Below are positions 17,224 to 26,096 of a stretch of 38,813 nucleotides of DNA, piece after piece (the first letter of the stretch is position 1; each line of letters opens with the position of its first letter). Made by a program: the position numbers and the translations under genes. This stretch comes from JBFMDN01 sp040753915 (lineage in GTDB: Bacteria > Desulfobacterota > Desulfomonilia > Desulfomonilales > Desulfomonilaceae), in NCBI GenBank assembly GCA_040753915.1, contig JBFMDN010000057.1, positions 1 through 38,813 on the forward strand, given 5' to 3'. The notes below the pieces were generated by a model that saw only the letters and a program-made list of their open reading frames with translations, searched no databases and was not told the DNA's origin.

Positions 17224-17322
17224 ACTGAGCGGAAGTCCTTTGCGGAGAGGACAAGAAAACGACCCGTGCTTCCACTCGAGTGGTTCGCTCGACGAGACAA
17301 CGGTACGAGAGAGGTGACGACC

Positions 17323-17841
17323 ATGTCGGTAACGACCTTTCTGAGAAAACTTTTCCCTCATCGCACGCCGCCCGACAATGAGTTACGCAGCATTCTCCTC
17401 GTGGATGACGACCCTAACCTGCGCGACAGTCTCAAGGATGTGCTGGAAGGCGAGGGGTACGAGGTCGCTCTCGCTTCTACCCGAGCTCAAGCTGTTGAGG
17501 TGGCAGAGAAGGTCCGTCCGAGGCTGGCCATTGTGGACCTGAAACTTCCTGACGGCTCCGGCACAGCGCTCCTCTCCGAGCTGAGTCGGGTGACCCCCGA
17601 GACTGTCTGTATGCTCATGACGGCGTACGCGGACGTCGATAGCGCTGTGCTGGCACTCGAGAAAGGAGCATTTCACTACCTGCGCAAGCCGGTAAACCCC
17701 GCGGAGCTCGTGGAACTGGTGGATCTGGCTTTCGAGACTCTCCGCCTCAAAGATGAAAAACGCAAGGCGGAAGAAGCTCTTAAGGCGAGAAACAAAGAAC
17801 TGGAGGAAATCGTAGAACGACTGAAAAAGATGATCGAGTAG
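17323..17841 (+). CDS. Receiver protein with C-terminal coiled coil
   Basis: A 172-residue protein with a short basic N-terminal lead (MSVTTFLRKLFPHRTPPDN), a receiver domain (SILLVDDDPNLRDSL, phospho-acceptor in AIVDLKLPDG, MTAYADVDSAV, YLRKPVNPAEL) and about 45 residues of charged helix at the end (LRLKDEKRKAEEALKARNKELEEIVERLKKMIE) that should form a coiled coil. There is no DNA-binding domain. The start is ATG 17323 with AGAGAGGTG upstream; a start at 17266 would add 19 unconserved residues. It resembles receivers that pass signals to a kinase or dimerise through the coil. It is the third gene of the sensor operon. Confidence 0.9.
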   Translation: MSVTTFLRKLFPHRTPPDNELRSILLVDDDPNLRDSLKDVLEGEGYEVALASTRAQAVEVAEKVRPRLAIVDLKLPDGSGTALLSELSRVTPETVCMLMTAYADVDSAVLALEKGAFHYLRKPVNPAELVELVDLAFETLRLKDEKRKAEEALKARNKELEEIVERLKKMIE

Positions 17842-17863
17842 TCCGGCCGCCGCCAAGCCCCTT

Positions 17864-17921
17864 CTGCTCCACCAGCGGCCCGAGCAGGTTGCCATGCGCT
17901 ACGGGGTCTCCGCTGGAGCAG
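17864..17921. terminator. Bidirectional terminator-like hairpin between convergent genes
   Basis: In the 81-base gap between the plus-strand receiver gene and the minus-strand exonuclease gene, CTGCTCC (17864-17870) plus AGCGG (17874-17878) pair with CCGCTGGAGCAG (17910-17921). That gives 12 base pairs with one three-base bulge. Its symmetry and place suggest it ends both transcripts, though neither side has a clear T-run. Confidence 0.45.
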
Positions 17922-17922
17922 A

Positions 17923-18627
17923 CTAATACCAGGCACCGAGCACTGTCTGGATCAACCGCAGGTCCGTAAAGGTTCGGCAGCCCAGAGTCTGCAGTTTCCT
18001 GACGAGAAACAGGAATAGACAAGCTGCCTGGAACGCGTCACCAAGCGCGTCGTGCTGCTCGAATCTCGGTAGATTGTACGTGTTGGACAGGGCCGTGAGA
18101 CTGAGCGAGCCCACGCCGATGCCCGCATAGTACCCCCGATTCTGCCTCTCCTGATATACCCGGGCGAGCTTCATGGAATCGATGTACGGATTATGCAACG
18201 GTCCGTTAAGGAGTCGTTTCGCAGCCCGGTTGATAAAAGCCATGTCCAACCCTATCCAATGCCCCACAATCAGATCAGCGCCAATGAAATCAACCAAGTC
18301 GGGAAGCACCTGTTTTAGCTCGGGGGCATCTTCCAGTTGATCCGGTGTGAGACGATGGATAAGCGTACTCCCCTTGGGGAGTGATCGCTTGGGCCGTACG
18401 TGGGAATAGAAGTTTTTCCCTGCAACGATCTGAAGTCCTTCGATTCGGACCGCGCCGATTGCCACGATGGCGTCGTTGCGCTGGTCCAAGCCGGTCAGCT
18501 CCGTGTCGAGTGCGACGAAATCATAGCACTCGATCGGCTTGCGCGAGTCGAACCGCTTGAAGTACTCGTGGTTCGCCGTAATGGATGGATGCCTTTCGTT
18601 TCTCGACCACGGCCACCTGAGCTTCAC
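17923..18627 (-). CDS. DnaQ-like DEDDh 3'-5' exonuclease
   Basis: A 234-residue exonuclease-fold protein. Exo I is ALDTELTGLD (Asp41, Glu43), Exo II is VGHWIGLDMAFI (Asp128, with tryptophan where most relatives have asparagine), and Exo III is QHDALGDAFQAA (His192, Asp197). The full DEDDh set is intact, so nuclease activity is expected on DNA or RNA ends. It is the last gene of a minus-strand set after two DUF294 proteins. This exonuclease-DUF294 pair is commonly seen beside acetate symporter genes in proteobacteria, which suggests a role in acetate or (p)ppGpp-like nucleotide signalling rather than replication proofreading. That role is inference. Confidence 0.92.
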   Translation of the reverse strand: MKLRWPWSRNERHPSITANHEYFKRFDSRKPIECYDFVALDTELTGLDQRNDAIVAIGAVRIEGLQIVAGKNFYSHVRPKRSLPKGSTLIHRLTPDQLEDAPELKQVLPDLVDFIGADLIVGHWIGLDMAFINRAAKRLLNGPLHNPYIDSMKLARVYQERQNRGYYAGIGVGSLSLTALSNTYNLPRFEQHDALGDAFQAACLFLFLVRKLQTLGCRTFTDLRLIQTVLGAWY

Positions 18628-18711
18628 TCGGAAACCTCCACTGCGAACCTCGACCGCCCGGTTTGCAGATCACGCCTGGTTTCTGTCACGTTCCCTCAAT
18701 TAAGCCTCGAG

Positions 18712-20643
18712 CTACTCTACGATTCGGATCTCGTCCCTGAGAAAAGTTTGAATGCTGTTAATAACTCCGAATGCTTCTTTGAGCGTCTGTCTTTCAGTAT
18801 CGGATAAATCGACCGGATCAATGTAGTTGTCGGCAGGTAGTCCGGCCAAGAGTCTTCTCAACTGATGAACCAGCCTCACTTGCATCTGGAATTCGTACGC
18901 GTCGCGTATCTCCGCGTGAAAGGAGCTGGAAAGGTATCCCTGGTCGGCCAATGCTTTGAATCTGGCGAGAGTATTCGTCTCTCTGATCCCGTATTTCAGA
19001 GCCATAACCCGTCCGAAATCCACGAACGGGACGAGCCCACGGGTCTTGAGATCGAGACGATTCTTGTGCTGACCGTCTTTTTCTACAAGAAAATCCCTAA
19101 AGAACGTCAGGGGTGCCTTCCCCTTGAGACAGTCTTTGGCGAGGTGCATCAGGAAGATTCCATGTCTCGGCGCGGCAGTTGCCACGTGATCCCGGAGACG
19201 ATCGCCAATCCAATACGCGCCGTAACCCGGTCGAAAATCGAAGAAGATACTTGCATGAACCACTGCTTGTGGCTCGGGAGAAGCCATCCAGCGGTCGAAG
19301 TACCCTTGCCAGACTTTGTAGGGCTTTCGCCAGTTCGGAGTGGAGGCCATCATTTTGCCTTTGCACAGCGCATATCCACAGCTCGCAAGGTGCTTCACCG
19401 CTTCATTTCCGAACCGCCGAAAATAGAGCTTCGCTGTCTTGATCCGATCCCATTCATCTGGAAGGTTGTCGTACAGGAGCGCATTGTCCTGGTCCGTAGA
19501 AAAAGTCTGCTCGCGCCGCCCTTCGCTTCCCAGCATTAGCCAACACCATTGATGCGGAGCGGGCCCCAGCTCGTCCTCGAGAAGCGACAGAACCCTGGCC
19601 ACGATGTGGTCGTTGAGCACCGCTATCATCCGGGTGATATCCGTCGCCTTGCCACCTTCTTGCATGAGCGTCGCTGCGACCAGGGGAATCTTGTTCGCCA
19701 GAGGGTAAAGCCCTTCGATATGTCGCTGGGCAACGATCTCCCGGAAAAGCGAAATGGGAGAGGTCCCCTGTTGCACCATGATGTCGTGCGCGGTAATGAC
19801 TCCGGTTAGCTGCCCGTCTCGTTCAACCGCAAGATGGTGAACCTGGTTATTCATCATCTGGAGAAGAGCGTCAAACGCCAGAGCACTTTCAGGGATAGTC
19901 TTGACAGGTGAGGAGGCGATCGAGTCGATGCGAGTGGCGTAATCCAGCCCCTGGGAAACGACCTTGGTTCTCAGATCATTGTCCGTGAGAATCCCGATCA
20001 CAGTGCCTGCCTCATCCACGACAAGAAGGGATCCCACGGAGAGCTCCGTCATCTTGCGCGCGGCATCTTGCACCGTGGCAGATCCAATCATCATCTCCGG
20101 CGGCCTCTGTACTATGTCCCCCACCTTTGCGGCGAAAAGATACAGCCCGCGCTGACCCGACACAAAAGGTTTCCGGTCACGCATTTCCGCGTAGGCCACG
20201 CCGAGCATGTCGCCGGAGAACCTGTCGAGGAAGTACTTGGCAAACATAGGATACGTGTGGACCAGCCTGAGGAATTCCTCCCGGTCGAGCAGATAGCAGA
20301 ACGTATCCTCGGCTGCTTCCACCGTGTGATTAGCTTTGGACTGCTTGATGATCCCGAGCGCGCCGAAATAGCCCCGCTCGCCAAGGAAATCGATCAGCTT
20401 CACGGACCCGTCGGGCTCCCGATGCTGAACCCTTATCCCGCCCCGAGAAACAAGATGGAAGTGAGTGACTTCACTCTCTGCCTGTTTCAGGATGACTGTT
20501 CCCCGCGGATAGAAATCTTGAGTGAATCTCTCCGAAAGCTCTGTGAGAACCGACGGGTCGAGATCCTTGAACGGCCGGGTGTGGCTGAGAAACTCTCGTA
20601 CCACGCCCGGATCCGCTGCGGGAATCTCCTCTTTCTTCGCCAT
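18712..20643 (-). CDS. cNMP-CBS-DUF294 nucleotidyltransferase-like signalling protein
   Basis: A 643-residue protein. An N-terminal cyclic-nucleotide-binding-like beta barrel (about 20-140; FYPRGTVILKQ, ERGYFGALGIIKQ) is followed by paired CBS domains (about 165-290; VGSLLVVDEAGTVIGILTDNDLRTKV and HLAVERDGQLTGVITAHDIM). Then come the DUF294 nucleotidyltransferase-like domain (MLGSEGRREQTFSTDQDNALLY, with the GS and DxD core of Pol-beta-type transferases) and the DUF294 C-terminal domain. It is related to GlnD-like regulators; its real reaction is unknown. The start is ATG 20643 (MAKKEE), with GAGGAAGACC just upstream; the longer frame to 20865 is not conserved in its paralogue. It lies 84 bases before the exonuclease gene. 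Confidence 0.92.
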   Translation of the reverse strand: MAKKEEIPAADPGVVREFLSHTRPFKDLDPSVLTELSERFTQDFYPRGTVILKQAESEVTHFHLVSRGGIRVQHREPDGSVKLIDFLGERGYFGALGIIKQSKANHTVEAAEDTFCYLLDREEFLRLVHTYPMFAKYFLDRFSGDMLGVAYAEMRDRKPFVSGQRGLYLFAAKVGDIVQRPPEMMIGSATVQDAARKMTELSVGSLLVVDEAGTVIGILTDNDLRTKVVSQGLDYATRIDSIASSPVKTIPESALAFDALLQMMNNQVHHLAVERDGQLTGVITAHDIMVQQGTSPISLFREIVAQRHIEGLYPLANKIPLVAATLMQEGGKATDITRMIAVLNDHIVARVLSLLEDELGPAPHQWCWLMLGSEGRREQTFSTDQDNALLYDNLPDEWDRIKTAKLYFRRFGNEAVKHLASCGYALCKGKMMASTPNWRKPYKVWQGYFDRWMASPEPQAVVHASIFFDFRPGYGAYWIGDRLRDHVATAAPRHGIFLMHLAKDCLKGKAPLTFFRDFLVEKDGQHKNRLDLKTRGLVPFVDFGRVMALKYGIRETNTLARFKALADQGYLSSSFHAEIRDAYEFQMQVRLVHQLRRLLAGLPADNYIDPVDLSDTERQTLKEAFGVINSIQTFLRDEIRIVE

Positions 20644-20889
20644 GGTCTTCCTCGTCACACTGCCACGCATATTCACTACGTGGCATTCATCGCAGTTGAA
20701 AGCCAACGAGCGTTCGATGGACATGTCCCTGTCGCAGAGGGCCGGGTTTCCAAACCGCGATTGCTGAGCTCCTGGATTGGGCCAACACGATGCTGCAGCT
20801 CGCGCAGTGTTTTCACGCGGTCGTTTTCCACTCATGTCATGGAGTGGGCTCGGACCTACTTTCAATGCGCTCCACTATAGGCGCGCTCC

Positions 20890-22809
20890 TCACGGAATCG
20901 CTGCCCGGACAAGCTCCCTCATGCGCTCGATGACAGAAAACGAGAATTTGAGTGTTCGCCGCTCCAATTCGGTCAGCTCCGCCGGATGGACAAAATCCTT
21001 GGGTTTGCGTCCCTGTTCCACCATCCTGAGCCTATGCAGAAGGGTCAGGTGGAGGTCGAATTCGTAGGCCTGACTTGCGTCCACGTAGAGATCCGGTGGA
21101 ATGTTTCCTCTTGATGCGAGAACAGCGAGCCGATCCAAGGTATTGGTCTCGCGAACCCCGTACAGCAGGGCCATGATGCGGGCAAACTCCACAAAGGGCG
21201 TCAGCGTCCTTGTCTTGAGGTCGAGGACTTCTGTCTTGGCGTCGTCTTTTTCGACAAGAAAATCTGAAAAGAACGATACCGGAGGTTCATTGTGCAAAAA
21301 ATACCTGACAAGAAACTTGAGAACCTTTGGGAACAGACCTATTCTGCTCAGGACTTGTGTCCGCAATCTTTCGGCGAGGTTTGCATTGCCGGCCACTGCA
21401 CGAAAATCGAAAAAAATCATTGTCAGAAATATGTCTCGCGACTTCGGTTTGACGATCCAGTCGCTGAAATAACGCTCCCACGTGCCAATGTCTTGGCACC
21501 ACCGGGGATTGGATGCCATGAAATCGTTCCGACACCTGGGATGACCGGTGAGCTCAAGCCCATTGACCACCTTTCTCGCCAAGGCGAGGAAGTATTCCTG
21601 TGCTCGGACCAGTTGACTCCTTTCCTGAAGCGCCTCAAAGACCAGTGCGTTGTCCTGGTCGGTCCGGAACGTTTGCTCTCTGCGGCCTTCCGTCCCCAGA
21701 CCGAGCCAGCAGAACGAACACGGTGGAGGCCCCAGCTCCTCCTGTGCCAGCGCGAGGATACGACCGAGAAGGTTGTCCGTGAATACGGTGATCATCTGAC
21801 AGATGTTGGCCGCTCTCGCCCCTGCCTCAATAAGACGCCGGATCAGAATCGGCATTTGCTGTGCCAGCTCGTTTAATCCCTGGATCGTCCGTTGTACGGC
21901 GATCTCCCGGAAGAGATAGAGGGGTGACGACCCAAGTGAGATCATCATGTCCCGAGCATTGATCATGCCGACGATCTCTCCGCGGTGCTGGACTGCAAGC
22001 TGATCCACCTGTTCGCGTATCATGGTGAGAAGTGCCTCAAAACAGAGGGCCAGAGCAGGCACAGTTCTCACAGGGGAGACCATCACGCGTTCCACGGGAG
22101 TGCCGTAGTCGAGCCCCACTGCCACAACTCTCGTCTTCAGCTCTCGGGTCGTCAGTATGCCCACGATGGCGCCCTCGGGGTTCCGGACGAGCACAGAGGT
22201 CACCCCTCGGGCAGCCATTATCGTTCCTACCTCTTGCACTGATGCGGAGGTCGGCACAGTCTCGGGCGGCTCCTTGACGATGTCGAGCACCCGCGCGTTG
22301 AACAGATGGAGGGACTGCTCCGAACGGGCCCCCACCCTCCCGAATCTCTGCTCCGTGTAAACCGCTCCCAACGCGTGCTCCGACATCGTCTCCCTGTAAT
22401 GATCGGCAAATCGGGGGCTCTGATTGACCAGAGCGACAAAGTATTCTTTCGCGATGAGGAAGCAAAACGTGTCTTCCACCGTTTCCACGTCGAACTCGGC
22501 GGGACGGCCCTGGAGAACTTCCGAACCGCCGAATGACTCCCCCTGTCCTCCGTACTCCTTTAAGATGACCACACTTTGGTCGGTGGTCATGCTGATGCGA
22601 ACGCCGCCGGTCCGGATCAGGTAGACGTGGGAGATATCACCGTCCCCTTGCTTGAGAACAACGGTTCCTCTTGGGAAACAGGCGAGAACGCAGTGCCGGG
22701 AAACATCCTCAAGCGTTTGCCGGTCAAGGTCGTTGAAAGGCAGACACTGACTCAGGAATTCGTAGACCGCGCGTGGAACCACGGCATACGCGTTTTCCCT
22801 CAACCGCAT
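20890..22809 (-). CDS. cNMP-CBS-DUF294 protein, paralogue with altered active-site motif
   Basis: A 639-residue paralogue of the next gene, with the same order: cNMP-like barrel (CFPRGTVVLKQGDGDISHVYL), CBS pair (VTSVLVRNPEGAIVGILTTRELKTRV and LAVQHRGEIVGMINARDMMI), DUF294 transferase-like domain and C-terminal domain (VSFFSDFLVEKD, LDLKTRTLTPFVEFARIMALLYGVRETNTLDRL). The transferase motif reads GLGTEGRREQTFRTDQDNALVF: the usual GS is GT, while the two aspartates are kept. Start ATG 22809 has GGAGAAGGATC upstream; a GTG at 22839 is possible. It is the first gene of the DUF294-DUF294-exonuclease set and is divergent from acsA. Confidence 0.92.
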   Translation of the reverse strand: MRLRENAYAVVPRAVYEFLSQCLPFNDLDRQTLEDVSRHCVLACFPRGTVVLKQGDGDISHVYLIRTGGVRISMTTDQSVVILKEYGGQGESFGGSEVLQGRPAEFDVETVEDTFCFLIAKEYFVALVNQSPRFADHYRETMSEHALGAVYTEQRFGRVGARSEQSLHLFNARVLDIVKEPPETVPTSASVQEVGTIMAARGVTSVLVRNPEGAIVGILTTRELKTRVVAVGLDYGTPVERVMVSPVRTVPALALCFEALLTMIREQVDQLAVQHRGEIVGMINARDMMISLGSSPLYLFREIAVQRTIQGLNELAQQMPILIRRLIEAGARAANICQMITVFTDNLLGRILALAQEELGPPPCSFCWLGLGTEGRREQTFRTDQDNALVFEALQERSQLVRAQEYFLALARKVVNGLELTGHPRCRNDFMASNPRWCQDIGTWERYFSDWIVKPKSRDIFLTMIFFDFRAVAGNANLAERLRTQVLSRIGLFPKVLKFLVRYFLHNEPPVSFFSDFLVEKDDAKTEVLDLKTRTLTPFVEFARIMALLYGVRETNTLDRLAVLASRGNIPPDLYVDASQAYEFDLHLTLLHRLRMVEQGRKPKDFVHPAELTELERRTLKFSFSVIERMRELVRAAIP

Positions 22810-22966
22810 GATCCTTCTCCACATTCGACGCAGCGTCACACCCTGGACGGACCGGGCCCCGTCCGATCAACTGGAGAAAGGTTAGGAGACTCCCCACCGT
22901 AGGCCGGTAAATGCGGGCCGCCGACTCCTGTGATGCCCGATTATTGAGGAAAGATAACGTTCGCGC

Positions 22967-22995
22967 TTGACATCCGGCGTCGGGAGCGTTTAAGT
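22967..22995 (+). promoter_or_regulatory. Candidate promoter in the acsA/DUF294 divergent gap
   Basis: The 519-base gap 22810-23328 carries no gene that I can support. A perfect -35 TTGACA (22967-22972) is followed after 17 bases by TTAAGT (22990-22995), directed toward acsA, which starts 333 bases on. Further along lie two short palindromes, GGAGG-GAA-CCTCC (23101-23113) and ACCGT-TCGT-ACGGT (23143-23156), that might be operator or attenuator sites. Confidence 0.35.
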
Positions 22996-23328
22996 ATTTC
23001 CAACCATACATCATAGTGAACATTCGTGCAACATCCTGCAGAGAGTAGCGAATTCGCTTCTTCGGGAAGCAGGAGATCATCGTACCGTAAGTTAGGTAGA
23101 GGAGGGAACCTCCCCCTGCCCGTCGTCCGTTAAATTGTCCAAACCGTTCGTACGGTCTAGTCTCTGTCGATCTTTCGAGAAACCTCGCAGGTGGCTTTTG
23201 AGGCCACGATAGCCTGAATGATCTTTGGGGTGAATGGCATCTTCGTTCGGAATCGGCAGTCCGGGAAGGAATCCCACTGCCCGTGCCTCATACCGATTGA
23301 CGGCCAAGAACTGAAGGAGGATTGACAC

Positions 23329-25293
23329 ATGGAGAATGCTCCCAAATGGTACGATGCGCATCTTGACGAGTATCGAAAGATCGCATTTATCAACAGCATG
23401 GAACAGTACCAGGACATGTACAGGAGGTCCATTGACGATGCGGACCGGTTCTGGGCGGAGATGGCAGAGGAGTACATCTCTTGGTACAAGAAATGGGACT
23501 TCGTTCTCAAGTACGATTTTACGGCCGGCAAGATTGAGTGGTTCGGCGGAGCAGAGCTGAATGTGACCTATAATTGCCTGGATAGGCACCTGCCGGCCTT
23601 GAAGAACAAGGTCGCATACTACTGGGAAGGCGATGATCCAGCCGAGTCGAGAACTGTCACCTATCAAGAGCTCTACGACCAGGTCAACAAGCTGGCTGCG
23701 GTGTTGAAAGCTCAAGGAGTCAGAAAGGGCGATAGGGTCGTTATCTATATGCCGATGATCGTGGAGCTGCCTATCGCAATGCTTGCATGCGCGCGGATAG
23801 GAGCTATACACAGCGTCATTTTCGGAGGCTTCAGCGCTGAGTCCATCGCGGGACGTGTCGAGGACTCGCAGGCGAAGATGGTGATCACCGTTGACGGCGG
23901 GTACCGCGCCGGCAAGCCGCTGGCCCTAAAGAAAAATGTTGATGAAGCGCTTACCCGCTGTCCGAGCGTCGAAAAAATCATCGTGTTTAATCGTGCCAAC
24001 CTTGGCCTCGAGCTGGACCCGAAAAAGGAGTTCTGGTGGCACGAGTTGATGGCCGATCCATCCCTCCCCTCCTATGTTGAGCCGGAGCGCATGTCGGCCG
24101 AGGACCCGCTGTTCATTCTCTATACCAGCGGCAGCACCGGCAAACCGAAAGGTGTTCTGCACACCCAGGGCGGATACTTGCTGCACGTTGCCATGACCAC
24201 CAAGCTGGTCTTCGACCTGAAGGATTACGAGACGTTCTGGTGCACCGCAGACATCGGCTGGGTCACCGGTCATAGCTACATCGTCTATGGTCCCCTTTGC
24301 TGCGGCTATACCAGCGTCATGTTCGAGGGCGTTCCCAGCTATCCGGACTATGGTCGATTCTGGGAGATCGTCGAGAAGCGTCGAGTGGACAAGTTTTACA
24401 CAGCGCCCACTGCAATTCGCGCCCTGGCAAAGGAGGGCGAGGGATATGTGCTCAAGCACGACGTGTCTTCGCTCAAGCTGCTGGGGACAGTCGGGGAGCC
24501 GATCAACCCCGAAGCCTGGAGATGGTACTATCACTGGGTCGGTCGCGATTGGTGCCCGATTGTCGACACCTGGTGGCAGACGGAAACCGGCGGCCAATTG
24601 ATGACCCCCCTGCCCGGCGTAGCGCCCATCAAACCCGGATCCTGCTCGTTTCCATTCTTCGGCGTGGACCCGGTTATCCTCGATCCTGATACGGGACAAC
24701 CGGTCGAGTTCCCCGGCCAGGAGGGAGCATTGTTCATTCGCAGGCCGTGGCCGGGCATGATGAGGACGGTGTACGGCGACCACGAGCGATTCATAGAAAC
24801 CTATTTCTCGCGCATACCCGGACTGTATTTTACAGGCGATGGGGCGAAGAAAGATGAGGACGGATACTACTGGATCATTGGCAGAATCGACGATGTGATC
24901 AACGTCTCGGGGCACCGACTCGGCACTGCGGAGGTGGAGTCGGCTCTGGTTCTGCACGAAAAGGTCGCCGAAGCCGCTGTCGTAGGGTTCCCACATCCTA
25001 TCAAAGGACAGGGAATCTATGCTTTTGTCACTCTAAACACTGGAACGGAAAAGACCGATGAGCTCAAGAAGGAGCTGGTGCAGCTTGTGCGCAAACAGAT
25101 CGGACCCATCGCGTCACCGGACGCCATCCAGTGGGCTGATGGCCTTCCCAAGACCCGCAGCGGTAAGATCATGCGACGTATCCTCAAGAAAATAGCTGCA
25201 GCCCAGGTTGACGATCTGGGTGACACCACGACTCTCGCGGACCCGTCGGTTGTGGAAACCCTCGTCAAGGAGAGAATCGCCATACAGATATAG
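23329..25293 (+). CDS. acsA: Acetyl-CoA synthetase (AMP-forming)
   Basis: A 654-residue Acs. It activates acetate with ATP and CoA to acetyl-CoA, AMP and PPi. Family features in order: FWAEMAEEYISWYKKWD, NVTYNCLDRH, IYMPMIVELPIAMLACARIGAIHSVIFGGFS, DGGYRAGK, P-loop YTSGSTGKPKGVLHT, DIGWVTGHSYIVYGPL, DTWWQTETGG (whose tryptophans shape the small acyl pocket), FTGDGAKKDEDGYYWIIGRIDDVINVSGHRLGTAEVESAL, and PKTRSGKIMRRILKKIA with the catalytic and acetylatable lysine. All residues needed for activity appear present. The start is ATG 23329 with a very strong AAGGAGG site. It is transcribed away from the DUF294 pair. Confidence 0.96.
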   Translation: MENAPKWYDAHLDEYRKIAFINSMEQYQDMYRRSIDDADRFWAEMAEEYISWYKKWDFVLKYDFTAGKIEWFGGAELNVTYNCLDRHLPALKNKVAYYWEGDDPAESRTVTYQELYDQVNKLAAVLKAQGVRKGDRVVIYMPMIVELPIAMLACARIGAIHSVIFGGFSAESIAGRVEDSQAKMVITVDGGYRAGKPLALKKNVDEALTRCPSVEKIIVFNRANLGLELDPKKEFWWHELMADPSLPSYVEPERMSAEDPLFILYTSGSTGKPKGVLHTQGGYLLHVAMTTKLVFDLKDYETFWCTADIGWVTGHSYIVYGPLCCGYTSVMFEGVPSYPDYGRFWEIVEKRRVDKFYTAPTAIRALAKEGEGYVLKHDVSSLKLLGTVGEPINPEAWRWYYHWVGRDWCPIVDTWWQTETGGQLMTPLPGVAPIKPGSCSFPFFGVDPVILDPDTGQPVEFPGQEGALFIRRPWPGMMRTVYGDHERFIETYFSRIPGLYFTGDGAKKDEDGYYWIIGRIDDVINVSGHRLGTAEVESALVLHEKVAEAAVVGFPHPIKGQGIYAFVTLNTGTEKTDELKKELVQLVRKQIGPIASPDAIQWADGLPKTRSGKIMRRILKKIAAAQVDDLGDTTTLADPSVVETLVKERIAIQI

Positions 25294-25349
25294 AGGTCGT
25301 TGCAGACCTTCCTCGAGCTGTTATGGTGCGGCCCATGGGGTTTTCGGCA

Positions 25350-25385
25350 AGGGAGAGAGCAGGGTACCTAACCTGCCCTCTCCCT
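25350..25385 (+). terminator. Hairpin after acsA
   Basis: AGGGAGAG-A-GCAGG (25350-25363) pairs with CCTGC-C-CTCTCCCT (25372-25385), 13 base pairs with one mismatch and an eight-base loop, 57 bases past the acsA stop. There is no T-run after it. Confidence 0.5.
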
Positions 25386-25525
25386 GAACATAGCTGAAGC
25401 AAATAATCAACCGCATTTACGAAATTGCGCAATTAGTGGCCGAAATAGCAGGAGTCTGCCATTCTTGACGAACCCCCAGGGATGAATTAAGCTTGCCCCA
25501 ATTGAAAAGGAGTGGGAGACTGAGC

Positions 25526-26008
25526 GTGCGGGTAGGCCAAGGATTTGATGCCCACAGATTTGCGGACGGACGAAAGCTCGTTCTCGGGGGAGTCGAGATA
25601 GACCATCATCGAGGGTTGGAAGGACATTCGGACGCTGATGTGCTGACGCACGCGATCATCGATGCGCTCCTGGGGGCTGCCGGTTTGGGTGACATCGGGA
25701 TGCATTTCCCCGACACCGATCCCGCGTACAAAGATGCATCCAGCATTGGATTGTTCAAGATAGTATGTGAGGCTATCGAAGACCTGGGCTACCATATAGT
25801 CAATGTAGATGCCACGATCGTTGCCGAAGAACCTCGTCTGTCACGATACAAGCCTGCCATGGTGGCAAGTATCGCATCCGCGGCAGCGATCGAGCCTGAA
25901 CAAGTAAACGTAAAGGCAACAACGACCGAACGCATGGGCTTTGCAGGCCGAGGAGAAGGCATCGCCGCTTTCTGCGTGATCCTGCTGGAGCGTGGCCGTC
26001 AGCGATGA
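25526..26008 (+). CDS. ispF: 2-C-methyl-D-erythritol 2,4-cyclodiphosphate synthase
   Basis: IspF closes CDP-ME 2-phosphate to MEcPP in the MEP isoprenoid pathway. The 160 residues show the metal site GFDAHRF (Asp8, His10), LEGHSDADVLTHAIIDALLGAAGLGDIGMHFPDTDP with the third metal histidine, VNVDATIVAEEPRLSRY and the C-terminal VKATTTERMGFAGRGEGIAAFCVILL. The start is GTG 25526 (VRVGQGFDAH) because family members begin exactly there and GGGAG lies seven bases ahead. An upstream TTG at 25493 would add 11 residues. cysS follows after 88 bases. Confidence 0.96.
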   Translation: MRVGQGFDAHRFADGRKLVLGGVEIDHHRGLEGHSDADVLTHAIIDALLGAAGLGDIGMHFPDTDPAYKDASSIGLFKIVCEAIEDLGYHIVNVDATIVAEEPRLSRYKPAMVASIASAAAIEPEQVNVKATTTERMGFAGRGEGIAAFCVILLERGRQR

Positions 26009-26096
26009 ATACGCGCGCAGCACATGCGGAATCACGGTCAGAAAAAGCTCGTCCGCGTCTTTCTGAGACGACCAGGGCGTGATCAGGAGAGCAATC

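Noticed and set aside
23926..24996. Long open frame (356 codons) opposite acsA
   Set aside because: It lies wholly inside acsA, which is intact with all motifs; low stop frequency opposite GC-rich genes explains it.
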